A stretch of 64,000 nt of DNA from Brienomyrus brachyistius. Lineage: Eukaryota > Chordata > Actinopteri > Osteoglossiformes > Mormyridae. The notes under the pieces were generated by a model that saw only the letters and a list, made by a program, of their open reading frames with translations, had not been told where the DNA came from and ran no database searches. Positions 11,156 to 25,270 of this stretch are shown in pieces. Positions within the stretch are counted from its first letter, which is position 1. Each line of letters starts with the position of its first letter. Both the position numbers and the translations under genes were made by a program. The stretch covers positions 31,098,482-31,162,481 of the forward strand of contig NC_064539.1 in NCBI RefSeq assembly GCF_023856365.1. Reading direction: 5' to 3'.

Positions 11156-12412
11156 GGGGGGGGGTGGTGTTGGTGGAGGCTGGACAGCGGGGGATAGAGA
11201 CTGAGGGGTGGAGTTGGTGGAGGCTGGACAGTGGGGGATAGAGACTGAGGGGTGGTGTTGGTGGGGGCTGGACAGCGGGGGATAGAGACTGAGGGGTGGT
11301 GTTGGTGGAGGCTGGACAGTGGGGGATAGAAACTGAGGGGTGGTGTTGGTGGAGGTTGCACAGTGGGGGATAGAGACTGAGGGGTGGTGTTGGTGGAGGC
11401 TGGACAGCGGGGCATAGAGACTGAGGGGTGGTGTTGGTGGAGGCTGGACAGCGGGGGATAGAGACTGAGGGGTGGTGTTGGTGGAGGCTGGACAGCGGGG
11501 GATAGAGACTGAGGGGTGGTGTTGGTGGAAGCTGGACAGCGGGGGATAGAGACTGAGGGGTGGTGTTGGTGGAAGCTGGACAGTGGGGGATAGAGACTGA
11601 GGGGTGGTGTTGGTGGAGGCTGGACAGCGGGGGATAGAGACTGAGGGGTGGTGTTGGTGGAGGCTGGACAGTGGGGGATAGAAACTGAGGGGTGGTGTTG
11701 GTGGAGGCTGGACAGTGGGGGATAGAGACTGAGGGGTGGTGTTGGTGGAGGTTGCACAGTGGGGGATAGAGACTGAGGGGTGGTGTTGGTGGAGGTTGCA
11801 CAGTGGGGGATAGAGACTGAGGGGTGGTGTTGGTGGAAGCTGGACAGCGGGGGATAGAGACTGAGGGGTGGTGTTGGTGGAAGCTGGACAGTGGGGGATA
11901 GAGACTGAGGGGTGGTGTTGGTGGAGGCTGGACAGCGGGGGATAGAGACTGAGGGGTGGTGTTGGTGGAGGCTGGACAGTGGGGGATAGAAACTGAGGGG
12001 TGGTGTTGGTGGAGGCTGGACAGTGGGGGATAGAGACTGAGGGGTGGTGTTGGTGGAGGTTGCACAGTGGGGGATAGAGACTGAGGGGTGGTGTTGGTGG
12101 AGGTTGCACAGTGGGGGATAGAGACTGAGGGGTGGTGTTGGTGGAAGCTGGACAGCGGGGGATAGAGACTGAGGGGTGGTGTTGGTGGAAGCTGGACAGT
12201 GGGGGATAGAGACTGAGGGGTGGTGTTGGTGGAGGCTGGACAGCGGGGGATAGAGACTGAGGGGTGGTGTTGGTGGAGGCTGGACAGGGGGGGATAGAGA
12301 CTGAGGGGTGGTGTTGGTGGAGGCTGGACAGCGGGGGATAGAGACTGAGGGGTGGTGTTGGTGGAGGCTGGACAGCAGGGGATATAGACTGAGGGGTGGT
12401 GTTGGTGGAGTA
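11156..12412. repeat. 44-bp minisatellite, about 28 copies, with a 308-bp higher-order unit
   Basis: The unit contains 'ggggtggtgttggtggaggc' and 'tggacagcgggggatagaga'. Variants (aagct/aggct, 'ggttgcacag', cagcg/cagtg, gaaact/gagact) occur in the same seven-unit order twice in full and start a third time: anchor positions 11529, 11837 and 12145 are each 308 bp apart. Minus-strand open frames of up to 457 codons arise because the unit lacks stops in that direction. They are not genes. Confidence 0.97.
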
Positions 12413-13660
12413 TGTCTCTGGGTGTGACAGGCAGGGCTGCTCATTTGCTTTCTGTCTCTGGCTGCGGCTAAATATCTGCGCAATTTATATCGCTTTGGCT
12501 CTGCCCGTCTTCTGCAGGGTTAGCATGCAGGCTGATGCGTGACTGTCGCTGCGAGCTTCACCGGAGCATGAAGACGCTTTATTTAATAACGGAGGAAGAA
12601 CAAAACAGCAAAATGTAAAGCTGCTGAATGCTGCACAGTAACAGGCTGATGTTTTTAAGGTTCAGTACCAAAATAGGGTCTTAAAGGGAAATTGCGATGC
12701 AGTGAACTCAAAGGTTTTACTGTTACGTTTGTGTCATACTCAGTCAGTCAGTATCTTGCATACAGCAGACATGAGTCACTTGTACTTTTAGATGCCTGTT
12801 TGACAGACAGAAGTAAATGACCAGCAGGTGGAGCAGTGTTTAAGGAACCCAGCTGCTAATTAAAACCCAAGAGGGAGCCCTGGTGCTATTCTGGTTCATT
12901 GTGTAAATGGGTCAGAGTGCAGAATCACAGCTGTGCGACGTCCTGTATAATGAATGGTTCTGAAGGAGCCAATGCAGGAGGGCATGTGTTCGTCACCCGC
13001 CCGCTCCATCCCCTCTCGCTTCAGCACTCCACAGACTTGGAACATTCCTGACATCCCGACATCCATCTGTAAAATGTGTATAATGGGTTGAAACTGTATG
13101 AATCGGGTGAAATGCATTCTGGGAAGTGTTTAAACTGGGCTGCTGAATGGAATTGAGATCCATGTATTTACGCACATTGCCTTTATTTGCAAACTGTCAG
13201 GGAGGAAACCTGAAATGTGAAAAATGTGAAAGAAATACGGGCGTGACGATAACTGATTTTAATCAGAAATGCCATCTGCAGTGAGACTGCATGGACTCCG
13301 AAGCTCAGCTCGTATAGAGGAGGAAGCCACCAAAGACAGGTAAAGGCAGACATCGGTAGGCCTGTCACGTCACAGGGACGCCACCTAGTGACCTGGAGCC
13401 TCAGGTGGTTTTACCGTGCAAAATAAATATAGTGACACATTTTGAATATTAAACGGATCAAAATGATATCCAATCAGTGCTGGAGTGCTTACATGTTTAT
13501 TTGTCACTTTTGGTGTCTTTGTAGGCTGTGAATCTGGGTGTGTTTCCTGCTGTCAAGGAGGGAGAGACAAGGAGCAGAGCAGCAGCTGCATCGCTGAGCC
13601 CCAAAGCCGCACGCACAGCTGCCTGTGACAGACGCTCACCATATGAAGTGTGACACACCT
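12413..13660. other. Low-copy DNA, no gene seen
   Basis: Only short open frames. No recognisable domain, splice pair or repeat family. Confidence 0.45.
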
Positions 13661-13740
13661 CTGAGGGAGGGGACAGTGTCCTGAGGGAGGGGACAGTGTC
13701 CTGAGGGAGGGAACAGTGTCCTGAGGGAGGGGACAGTGGC
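13661..13740. repeat. 20-bp tandem repeat, 4 copies
   Basis: Four head-to-tail copies of 'ctgagggaggggacagtgtc', with one A/G change in the third and one T/G change in the last. Confidence 0.95.
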
Positions 13741-15204
13741 AGCACGGGGCCTCCTGGGGCCACACACCCTCCTGCGAAGCCGTCCAAAACGGCCCGATAC
13801 TCCACAATGGGGAACATTTCACATAATGTCAGGGTCTCCATGAATAAATGTTTCATGGCTTTTTTTCCCAACTAATTTTAAGGTTATTTAGAACTGTTTA
13901 TCATTGTTAATGTTAACAGTAATATAGTTTTCAGTTTTACAGTCACATCCTTTAAATGTCACCACCCCCCCCCCCCCATATAACTTGTATAACTGTTGCA
14001 TTAGAAACGGAAGGAGACGATGAGTGTGTGGTAGACGTGGGACAGAGTGTCACCAAGAGGCTCCTGTGTAATTAGGCTGTTTTCCGCTGTTCATGACTAA
14101 TGCCTTCCTTCAGAATGGGCTTGTCTGTGACACTAACGAGCGCCGGTTTCGGCTGGTGGCCAAAGTGGCCAGGAGGTCGCTTCTCAGGGTCAAACTGAGC
14201 CTCTCGGGGGGGGGGGGCAGCCAGTGCCTGGCAGGGCCCAGCAGGGGGCACTGTTTCCCACCAGCTAACTATACTAATTCCCAGGTGTCTGGTGCTTTTA
14301 TAGGTTGACCCGTTGGATCCCTGTTATGCCAACTTATCCAATTGGGGGCTTTCTGACAGGCTGAAAAGCAGAACCCCAAAACAGAGTAGGGACTGATCTT
14401 TGGACAGCTGGGGAGGAAACCAAGGCCTGCTGGTGAGTAAACAGGAATAATGACCAGGGATGGAGAGAGTCAAATGTAAGGAACCTCTGGAAGGAATAAA
14501 GACACCTTCAAGAATGAGGAGACCAGGGTGCTGTTTATGAGGCCTGGTAGCCTGCCTCCTCCAAAAGGTGCTGGATCTAGGTGGTGCTGACCTCTAATGG
14601 ACAGGTGGACTCTCTACCATGTTTCCTCATGGTTCAATGTCTTAAGTTACATGGTGGTATGGAATTGCTGTGGTTGTGATGATTCTGAGTGTATGTAAGT
14701 TCACCCATTATGGGACCCACTTTGCAACATCTGAGCCCCAGGCAATCTGACCTCCGCCGGTGACTGGATGGCTGGAGAGAAGGATCCTGTAGCCATTTGT
14801 TGCCAAACAGTTTACCAGAGGAAGCAAGTTAATTAGTGAATGACAATAAAAGGCAGCGGATGCACCTGCATGGTTTAATAGTTCAGTTCTGTTTCCAGCA
14901 GAACATGCATGTTGTGTCACACATGTCTGATTAACTGTTTGATGGTAAGTGTTTAATTGTGCCGTCCAGTGATAAGTGTGTGTTAGTGATGATTCCACAA
15001 ACCTCTTTTCAAGGAATAATTATCTAAATATCGGTGTGTGCATCTCTAGGGAGAGCTAAAACATCGCCAGGTGCTCTCTGAATGCTCGGCTTTTAAAAAT
15101 AAACCGTGGGTCTCTGATCAATCTTACCGGCTTATTTCTAAGCCTTGATTTTTTTCGCTTTTTTTGAGGCCGTGTTTGTCCAGCTGGATGCAGGTGACAC
15201 ATAC
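13741..15204. other. Low-copy DNA, no gene seen
   Basis: A poly-C run is at about 13966 and a poly-G run at about 14207. No exon or named repeat is recognised. Confidence 0.45.
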
Positions 15205-15307
15205 GGTGTGGTGGGTTGTGATGTCATATGGTGTGGTGGGTTGTGATGTCATATGGTGTGGTGGGTTGTGATGTCATATGGTGTGGTGGGTTGTGATGTC
15301 ATATGGT
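15205..15307. repeat. 25-bp tandem repeat, 4 copies
   Basis: Four copies of a unit containing 'tggtgggttgtgatgtcata', essentially identical. Confidence 0.93.
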
Positions 15308-16430
15308 GGGCGGTGCTCTTTTGCTGGATAGGAGGAGCCAATGTAAAATAGACGGAGCTGGGAATGAAAGACGGAAGATGAGACAGGTTGACAGGAAGGA
15401 GTGAGGGGAGGTGGGTGGGCTTAACCTCAGGGCAGTGGGAGGGGTTTATATGAGAGTGCAGGGCTGGGCCACCTCTCCATCCTCTGCTGAGTTTACGCAC
15501 CACACACCTGTTCATATCAGGCTAAACGACGGCATCCCCTCCCAGCAGTAACTACACCCCTGTGAAACATCTCGCTGGATTGATTTGGTTTTGCTCAGCA
15601 GAGTGCTGAAGGACCTCTTCAATCCTCTGTTACCCCCCCTCCCCCCCCCCGCCCCCTCACCCCCAACCCTCTCCAGCAACCAGGGGGTCTGCCATCTGTC
15701 TCCTCCTCCAGCTGCCCATCCAGAACTTGGAGCCAATCGCAGAGAGGTGCCTAAGTTCTGGATGTTTCCCAAAGTGGATTTTGAGAAAGGGGATTAAGCG
15801 AGTGGCTGTTTAACAGCTGGGGGAGAAGCACACGTCCGGCGCCGGCATTAGTGACCCAGTGGGAGCCCCCAGGCAGCAGCGGCCAGCGATCAGACACCAG
15901 AGAGCACCAATCAGAGGGGACATGCTGCACTCTGTACTATATATATCATGATAAAAATCAGGTCTCTATGCCTGGGAATCCGGAAATTCCCAGTTGACAG
16001 CCAGGAATCTGACCGGTTATTTACTTAAACCTGCTTTGATAGATTAAGGTCAGGACAAGTCAGACTTAATTGTTTTTTTTTGGTGTTCCTCTCTTATAAA
16101 ATCCCTGCTTGAAGACCTAATTTCAGACTAGAACCTTGCTACAGTATAAAAAGCTGAAATGTGTCATCCATGTTAGCCACCTGAGAGCTGTCCACTCTTA
16201 AGTAAATAAGGTAGTTGAACTTTATTGATCCCAGGGGTGATAAATGTGAGTGCGGACGGTACCAAAGGAGCATCAAGCAGAGATGAAAATGCCGATAGAG
16301 CAAAACAGACAAAATGTGAAGAATCATAGTGCAGAACAAAAGTCAAAGAACCAGGAATGGAAATTCATTAAAACCCGAAACACAGAAAATTAAGGAAATA
16401 AATATACATTTATAAAATAAAAATAATAAT
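15308..16430. other. Low-copy DNA; possible retroelement trace near 16210
   Basis: No gene is recognised. 'actttattgatccc' at about 16219 is a string common at fish retroelement ends. C-rich runs lie at about 15633-15665. Confidence 0.4.
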
Positions 16431-17652
16431 CCATCCATCCATTTTCTGCCACTCACAGTATCTGGGCTGCGGGGGCAGCATTCTGGGCAGAGATGAGCCT
16501 CCAGCTCCTTTAGGGGGGGCACCCAGGCTCTCTCCAGTGTGTCCTGGGTCTGCCTCAAGGTCTCCCCCCAGTTAGACATGCCTGTAGCACTTATTTAGGG
16601 AGGTGCTCAGGATGCATCCTACACAGATTCCCAAACAGAGGAAGAGCCTGCTCTACTTTGCCCAGATGTCCAAGCTTCTCATCCTCCCTCTAAGGCTCAG
16701 CCATTTGTATCTGTGATCTCATTCTTGCAGCCACTACAGTCCGTGACCGTAGATGAGGCTAAGAACGTAGATCAACCGGTAAATCAAAAGCTTCGCCTTT
16801 TGTCTGAGCTCTCTCCTCACCACCACAGATTGGTACGGTGTCTGCATAACTGCTGACGCTGCATTGATCCACCAGTCAGTCTCCTTCTCCATTCTTTAGA
16901 TCTGGCGGACTGTTCCAAATCACCCCCTTCTTGGTTTCACTGTCTTTACCCATGTGAGCATTGAATCCCTTGGTAGAACAGTGAATTCCCCAGAGAGGGC
17001 ACTTCTCAGCACCCCACTCACTACTGTCCCTAGACCAGGAGGCTATGAGTAAACCCACACCTGCCCGACGCCTCTCCAGAGCAACTCCAGAATGTAATAG
17101 ATTGCAACACCTTTCCAGAAGTTTGGTTTTAGAGCCTGTTCTGTGTGTTGAGGTGAACCTGACCATATCTAGACGGTACCTCTCTATCTCCTGGACCAGC
17201 TCAGGCTCCTTTCCCACCAGACAGGTCACGTTCTGTGTCCCTAAAACCTGTTTTGGTAGCCGATCAGTCTGCCAAGGGCTTTGCCTTCGACTGCCTCCTA
17301 TACCACAATCAACTGGACACTTATAGCTCCTCCTGCAGGTGGTGGATCCACAGGTAAATGCTTCCACTTATCTGGGTTGTGCCAAACCAGGCCCCATGGG
17401 TAAGAGTCCAACCACCAGGAGATCACCTAGGAGTCTCCGAATATAGGGCAGGGGGACAGCCCTCGTATCCATGCTGTGGGTGAGGTTTCTGGTCCCTTGT
17501 CTTTATTTTTCATAACAGTCATTTAAATCATCTTTAATCTGGCCCCTCAATTGCTTTGGGAGACCCTAACAAGAGCAACTGACGTTGACCACAAATCTCC
17601 TAGGATGACAGAAGCACACAAATCCCTCGAACACGATAAGGTGGAGATTAAA
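16431..17652 (-). mobile_element. LINE (RTE/Rex-like) relic, internally deleted
   Basis: Read on the minus strand, the 5' part (17367-16876) encodes an AP-endonuclease N-terminus with 'NVTCLVGKEPELVQEIERYR', as in fish non-LTR retrotransposon polyproteins. The C-terminal reverse-transcriptase tail lies at about 16905-16440 and is followed by an ATGG-type tail ending at 16431. Endonuclease and C-terminal sequence abut near 16905, so most of the reverse transcriptase is missing. Stops and frameshifts make it a dead copy. Its 5' end stops about 50 bp before the tandem array at 17710. Clade name (RTE/Rex) is my best guess. Confidence 0.75.
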
Positions 17653-17709
17653 AATAATAATAATGTTGACATAAATAAATTAGCAGACGGTATATTGAAA
17701 AATTACACC

Positions 17710-20467
17710 AGTGTGTCTCTGGTACAGGGTCTGGGTAATGATGCAGCACACTGGTCATTGTGAGGGGTGTGGTCTGTGGTATAGGGTCTGGGTAATGATG
17801 CAGGACACTGGTCATTGTGAGGGGTGTGGTCTGTGGTATAGGGTGTGGGTAATGATGCAGGACACTGGTCATTGTGAGGAGCTGTGGTCTATGGAATAGG
17901 GTCTGGGTAATGATGCAGGACACTGGTCATTGTGAGGGGTGTGGTCTGTGGTATAGGGTCTGGGTAATGATGTAGGACACTGGTCATTGTGAGGGGGTGT
18001 GGTCTATGGAATAGGGTCTGGGTAATGATGTAGGACACTGGTCATTGTGAGGGGTGTGGTCTGTGGTATAGGGTCTGGGTAATGATGCAAGACACTGGTC
18101 ATTGTGAGGGGTGTGGTATATGGAATAGGGTCTGGGTAATGATGTAGGACACTGGTCATTGTGAGGGGTGTGGTCTATGGAATAGGGTCTGGGTAATGAT
18201 GTAGGACACTGGTCATTGTGAGGTGGTGTGGTCTGTGGTATAGGGTCTGGGTAATGATGTAGGACACTGGTCATTGTGAGGGGTGTGGTCTGTGGTATAG
18301 GGTCTGGGTAATGATGTAGGACACTGGTCATTGTGAGGGGCTGTGGTATATGGAATAGGGTCTGGGTAATGATGTAGGACACTGGTCATTGTGAGGGGGT
18401 GTGGTCTATGGAATAGGGTCTGGGTTATGATGTAGGACACTGGTCATTGTGAGGGGCTGTGGTCTGTGGTATAGGGTCTGGGTAATGATGTAGGACACTG
18501 GTCATTGTGAGGGGGTGTGGTCTATGAAACAGGGTCTGGATAATGATGTAGGACACTGGTCATTGGCAGGGGCTGTGGTCTGTGGTATAGGGTCTGGGTA
18601 ATGATGTAGGACACTGGTCATTGTGAGGGGGTGTGGTCTATGGAATAGGGTCTGGGTAATGATGTAGAACACTGGTCATTGTCAGGGGCTGTGGTCTGTG
18701 GTATAGGGTCTGGGTAATGATGTAGGACACTGGTCATTATCAGGGGCTGTGGTCTGTGGTATAGGGTCTGGATAATGATGTAGGACACTGGTCATTGTGA
18801 GGGGGTGTGGTCTATGGAATAGGGTCTGGGTAATGATGTAGGACACTGGTCATTGTGAGGGGTGTGGTCTGTGGTACAGGGTGTGGGTAATCATGTAGAA
18901 CACTGGTCATTGTGAGGGGGTGTGGTCTATGGAATAGGGTCTGGATAATAATGTAGGACACTGGTCATTGTGAGGTGGTGTGGTCTGTGGTATAGGGTCT
19001 GGGTAATGATGTAGGACACTGGTCATTGTGAGGGGTGTGGTCTGTGGTATAGGGTCTGGGTAATGATGTAGGACACTGGTCATTGTGAGGGGGTGTGGTC
19101 TATGGAATAGGGTCTGGATAATGATGTAGGACACTGGTCATTGTGAGGTGGTGTGGTCTGTGGTATAGGGTCTGGGTAATGATGTAGGACACTGGTCATT
19201 GTGAGGGGTGTGGTCTGTGGTATAGGGTCTGGGTAATGATGTAGGACACTGGTCATTGTGAGGGGGTGTGGTCTATGGAATAGGGTCTGGATAATGATGT
19301 AGGACACTGGTCATTGTGAGGGGGTGTGGTCTATGGAACAGGGTCTGGATAATGATGTAGGACACTGGTCATTGTGAGGGGCTGTGGTCTGTGGTATAGG
19401 GTCTGGGTAATGATGTAGGACACTGGTCATTGTGAGGGGGTGTGGTCTATGGAACAGGGTCTGGATAATGATGTAGGACACTGGTCATTGGCAGGGGCTG
19501 TGGTCTGTGGTATAGGGTCTGGGTAATGATGTAGGACACTGGTCATTGTGAGGGGGTGTGGTCTATGGAATAGGGTCTGGGTAATGATGTAGAACACTGG
19601 TCATTGTCAGGGGCTGTGGTCTGTGGTATAGGGTCTGGGTAATGATGTAGGACACTGGTCATTATCAGGGGCTGTGGTCTGTGGTATAGGGTCTGGATAA
19701 TGATGTAGGACACTGGTCATTGTGAGGGGGTGTGGTCTATGGAATAGGGTCTGGGTAATGATGTAGGACACTGGTCATTGTGAGGGGTGTGGTCTGTGGT
19801 ACAGGGTGTGGGTAATCATGTAGAACACTGGTCATTGTGAGGGGGTGTGGTCTATGGAATAGGGTCTGGATAATAATGTAGGACACTGGTCATTGTGAGG
19901 TGGTGTGGTCTGTGGTATAGGGTCTGGGTAATGATGTAGGACACTGGTCATTGTGAGGGGTGTGGTCTGTGGTATAGGGTCTGGGTAATGATGCAGGACA
20001 CTGGTCATTGTGAGGGGGTGTGGTCTATGGAATAGGGTCTGAATAATGATGTAGGACACTGGTCATTGTGAAGTGGTGTGGTCTGTGGTATAGGGTCTGG
20101 GTAATGATGTAGGACACTGGTCATTGTGAGGGGTGTGGTCTGTGGTATAGGGTCTGGGTAATGATGTAGGACACTGGTCATTGTGAGGGGGTGTGGTCTA
20201 TGGAATAGGGTCTGGATAATGATGTAGGACACTGGTCATTGTGAGGGGGTGTGGTCTATGGAACAGGGTCTGGATAATGATGTAGGACACTGGTCATTGT
20301 CAGGGGCTGTGGTCTGTGGTATAGGGTCTGGGTAATGATGTAGTACACAGGTCATTGTGAGGGGGTGTGGTCTATGGAACAGGGTCTGGATAATGATGTA
20401 GGACACTGGTCATTGGCAGGGGCTGTGGTCTGTGGTATAGGGTCTGGGTAATGATGTAGGACACTGG
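17710..20467. repeat. ~58-bp minisatellite, about 48 copies, with a 925-bp higher-order unit
   Basis: The unit (57-59 bp) carries 'gggtctgggtaatgatgtag' and 'acactggtcattgtgagg'. Rare variants recur at exactly 925 bp: 'cattggcagg' at 18561, 19486 and 20411, and 'cattatcagg' at 18735 and 19660. Two 75-codon minus-strand frames 925 bp apart (18907 and 19832) translate identically. So roughly the right two-thirds is a 16-unit block amplified about 2.2 times. No protein is implied. Confidence 0.97.
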
Positions 20468-22030
20468 GTACTGCGTGACTGGATTGATCTGTTAGTCTGA
20501 GCAATGCATGCTAAGCAGCCAGTATGGTTTTTTTGTAAGAAAGTGACTTGCGGCCCTGCCCCTTTAGTATGATTGTTCTGTGATTGGCTAAGCACCTTGC
20601 TCCTACTTTTGTGTTTCTGTTGGACACCGTTTTGCAGATTTGCTGCCTGTTTCTGCATCCCTGGTCTGTCTGGCCATTAGCCCTTGTCTGCAGCCCCTGC
20701 TTACATCACGTCCCAGTCCAGGAGGGCTGGTGGGCGTCAGATTTACACGCCGGCAGCAGCAGGTTTCATCCTGACCTCCGCGGTGAGCATCCCCAGAGCA
20801 TTTTGTGCTCTGCAGCCCTCGCCCACACGCCACCCCCCCCTCCCGCTTACCTCCTGATGTATTACAGGCGCTGACGGAGACGGCTGCATCGCTGAAGAGC
20901 TCTCTCATCTCGGGAGATGTCTTAGATTCGGATAATAAGGATTCGTCTCATTATATAGCAGCTAAATTTACTGCTGAGTTTCTGGGTTCACCAATAAAAA
21001 CAATTATGACTCAACAAGAAGGTCGAGTGAAGACAGGAGGCTTTGGGCTGCTAAGAGATATTTTGCAGATGATTTGTCTGGATTCGCCATAGAGGTCCAT
21101 CAGCCTGAGATCCGGAACCTTGTGACATGGACAGCGGTCGGGTCTGCAGGCTGTGTCCTGACACCTGGCTTACAGCTGGAGGTGTTCTTCATGGTACTTT
21201 CTCACTGGCAGAGTTTAAAAAGGTAGCAGCAGCCCAGAGAGTCCAGCCGGCCTTGATGCTGCACATACACCATGCTGGGCTGGCTGGAAGATATGCCCAG
21301 AGAAGAGAAATGAGGGGAAAATGTTTTTAAAAGTGAAATCTTTCCATTCTGGAGATCTCATTAACATAGCTGATAAAGCTTGTTCCTTATACGCACCCGG
21401 GAGGAGCTGACAGGATGAAGACATCAACTCTGATGCATAAAGTCACACACACACATAAACGCATGTTAACACACAAACACACACACGCACGAAATGCAAA
21501 TGCCGGAGAAACAGGCTGATGCTGCCGCACACTGGTTTGTGGTCTGCCTCCCTTGTTTGCTGTGGGTTTGTTAGAACGGCTTTGCGGTTAAATAGCTGAG
21601 ATGTTTTGAGTCTCTGAGGCACCGTTTCTGGACTGAGTAGAGATCACCTCACTGACCTTAGAGCCAAGGGATAGAGAGAAGCCTCCTGTGAGCAAAGTCT
21701 TCAGTTTTTGGGAAAAGCCATCGGCTGTGCGTCTGCATGCCTCATTAAGGAATCATATTTTGCGCGTTGCATGATGCCCCACTGGCTCCGCCTACTCGCC
21801 ACCACGGAGATGGAGGGCTGCTGCGTGCTTCTGCGTGTCTCTCTGCACATTCCTTATCTTTATGGAATGAGAAAATGTTCAAATAAAACCATTTCCCCAG
21901 GATCACACGGCGTTTCAATCTCATTTCTTGTTTTTCTAAAAAAAACTTTTGTTTCTTATTAATTTTTACTGTTGTTGAGGTTTGGTGGTCTGAGCTTAGG
22001 GGTGGTTAAATCAGTAAAATAAGTTACCCA
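20468..22030. other. Low-copy DNA, no convincing exon
   Basis: An open stretch at 20868-21092 (+) follows a pyrimidine-rich 'attacag' acceptor-like site, but its translation resembles no protein I recognise and no good donor follows. Imperfect CA repeats lie at 21448-21490. Confidence 0.4.
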
Positions 22031-22099
22031 AATATATATATATATATATACATACACACACAAACACACACACACACAATCATATCCATACACACACAT
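22031..22099. repeat. (TA)n(CA)n microsatellite
   Basis: A TA run passes into interrupted CA repeats. Confidence 0.93.
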
Positions 22100-22509
22100 T
22101 GTTCTGTTTATGAAACTTTGGTTTTCTAATCATTTTACTTTTAAGCACTTCCTCTGCCTGCCTGACAAGGGGGCGGCAGCACTTGGGGGAGCTGAAATTC
22201 CCAGAATCAGAGAGGTCTGGCGGGTGGTTGAGAGCTTCCGTGGGAGAAGAAGTCCCCCCCCCCCCGATTATAAATTGAATTGCCCTCTCACCTGATCTCG
22301 CCCCCCTATTATTTCCCTGGTAATGTCATGATGATTCATGTCACGGGACAGCAGGGACAGGCCTGAGCATTGGGGGAGGGGGGGGCACTAGGATTGGGGA
22401 GGGGATCTTGTTCCCACTCATGTTTGGGATGTGCTGGAAGATCAGTCATTAATTCTCATTTAGGGTCAATAGGAAGAACCATTAGGGCCAGACACACTGG
22501 TAATGACCG
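22100..22509. other. Low-copy DNA, nothing recognised
   Basis: A poly-C run is at about 22253 and G-rich runs at about 22371-22387. No gene is seen. Confidence 0.45.
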
Positions 22510-22540
22510 AGTGTGTGTTTGTGTGCCTCTGTGTGTGACT

Positions 22541-22583
<43 letters not shown>
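22510..22583. repeat. (GT)n microsatellite
   Basis: Interrupted GT from 22510, pure from about 22542 to 22583. Confidence 0.95.
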
Positions 22584-22586
<3 letters not shown>

Positions 22587-22594
22587 ATTTATAG

Positions 22595-24133
<1,539 letters not shown>

Positions 24134-24275
24134 TAGGGGCTCTGTGTGGCTCAGCAGATTAGCGCTCTATACCCGTAACCAGAAGGCTACAGGATTGAAT
24201 CTGAGGGTTGGTAATGTGGTTTTGCGGTGTAACCGAACCTGTTCAGGACATGCGAGGTGCCTGGCATGGCATGGA
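24134..24275 (+). mobile_element. tRNA-derived SINE head (partial)
   Basis: 'tgtggctcagcagattagc' fits a polymerase III A box, and 'ggattgaatctgagg' about 50 bp later fits a B box (GGTTCGAATCC-like). The intervening 'ccgtaaccagaaggctaca' resembles the anticodon-arm region of fish tRNA-derived SINEs. The body is short and the 3' end unclear. Confidence 0.6.
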
Positions 24276-24538
24276 GGGTAAGATGGGATGGGCAAAAAGA
24301 CACTGTTTCCCAACAGTGATGAATACAGAATCATGATTCAGTTTTGCTAGTTTGTGACTTTCCCTTATTGAGGTGACATACCTCTGAACTGGCCTGATAC
24401 AGGACCCAGTGCCTATGACCAGCTTGCCATTATATCACACCCTCTGCTCAAGGTGAGCACCCATTACACAGTGGGAACAATGTGGTTATAATGAGAGCCA
24501 TTTCTACTGGAGAAATGACAAAAGCTGTTAAAAACTAA
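24276..24538. other. Low-copy DNA, nothing recognised
   Basis: Probably includes the decayed SINE body. No coding signal. Confidence 0.4.
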
Positions 24539-25270
24539 CCTGTGATAAATGCCACACACCCGTGACCACATGCACACCAACCTCTGATAAAAACCACACT
24601 CACATGGTCACATTCACACTATCCTGTGATAAAAGCCACACCCACATGGTCACATCCACACTATCCTGTGATAAAAGCCACACCTGTATGATCACATCCA
24701 CACTATCCTGTGATAAAAGCCGCATGCACATGATCACATCCACACTATCCTGTGATAAACGCCACACCCACATGGTCACATCCACACTATCCTGTGATAA
24801 AAGCCACACCCACATGGTCACATGCACACCAACCTCTGATAAAAGCCACACCCACATGGTCACATCCACACTATCCTGTGATAAAAGCCACACCCACATG
24901 GTCACATCCACACTATCCTGTTATAAAAGCCACACCTGTATGATCACATCCACACTATCCTGTGATAAAGCCGCATGCACATGGTCACATTCACACTATC
25001 CTGTGATAAACGCCACACCCACATGGTCACATCCACACTATCCTGTCATAAAAGCCACACCTGTATGATCACATCCACACTATCCTATGATAATAGCCAT
25101 ACCCACATGATCACATCCACAATATCCTGTGATAAAAGCCACACCTGTATGATCACATCCACATTATCCTATGATAATAGCCATACCCACATGATGACAT
25201 CCACACTATCCTGTGACAAAAGCCGCATGCACATGATGACATCCACACTATCCTGTGACAAAAGCCATAC
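24539..25270. repeat. 42-bp minisatellite, about 17 copies
   Basis: The unit contains 'cacatggtcacatccacact' and 'atcctgtgataaaagccaca'. Variants such as 'cacctgtatgatcacat' and 'gccgcatgcacat' recur, hinting at multi-unit blocks. The unit is a multiple of three, which explains the open frames on both strands. Confidence 0.95.

Noticed and set aside
11096..12483. Pro/Ser/Leu-rich minus-strand ORFs up to 457 codons
   Set aside because: They are translations of the 44-bp minisatellite in three overlapping frames.
20868..21092. Possible plus-strand exon after a good acceptor-like site
   Set aside because: No recognisable protein and no convincing donor; the frame is under 100 codons.
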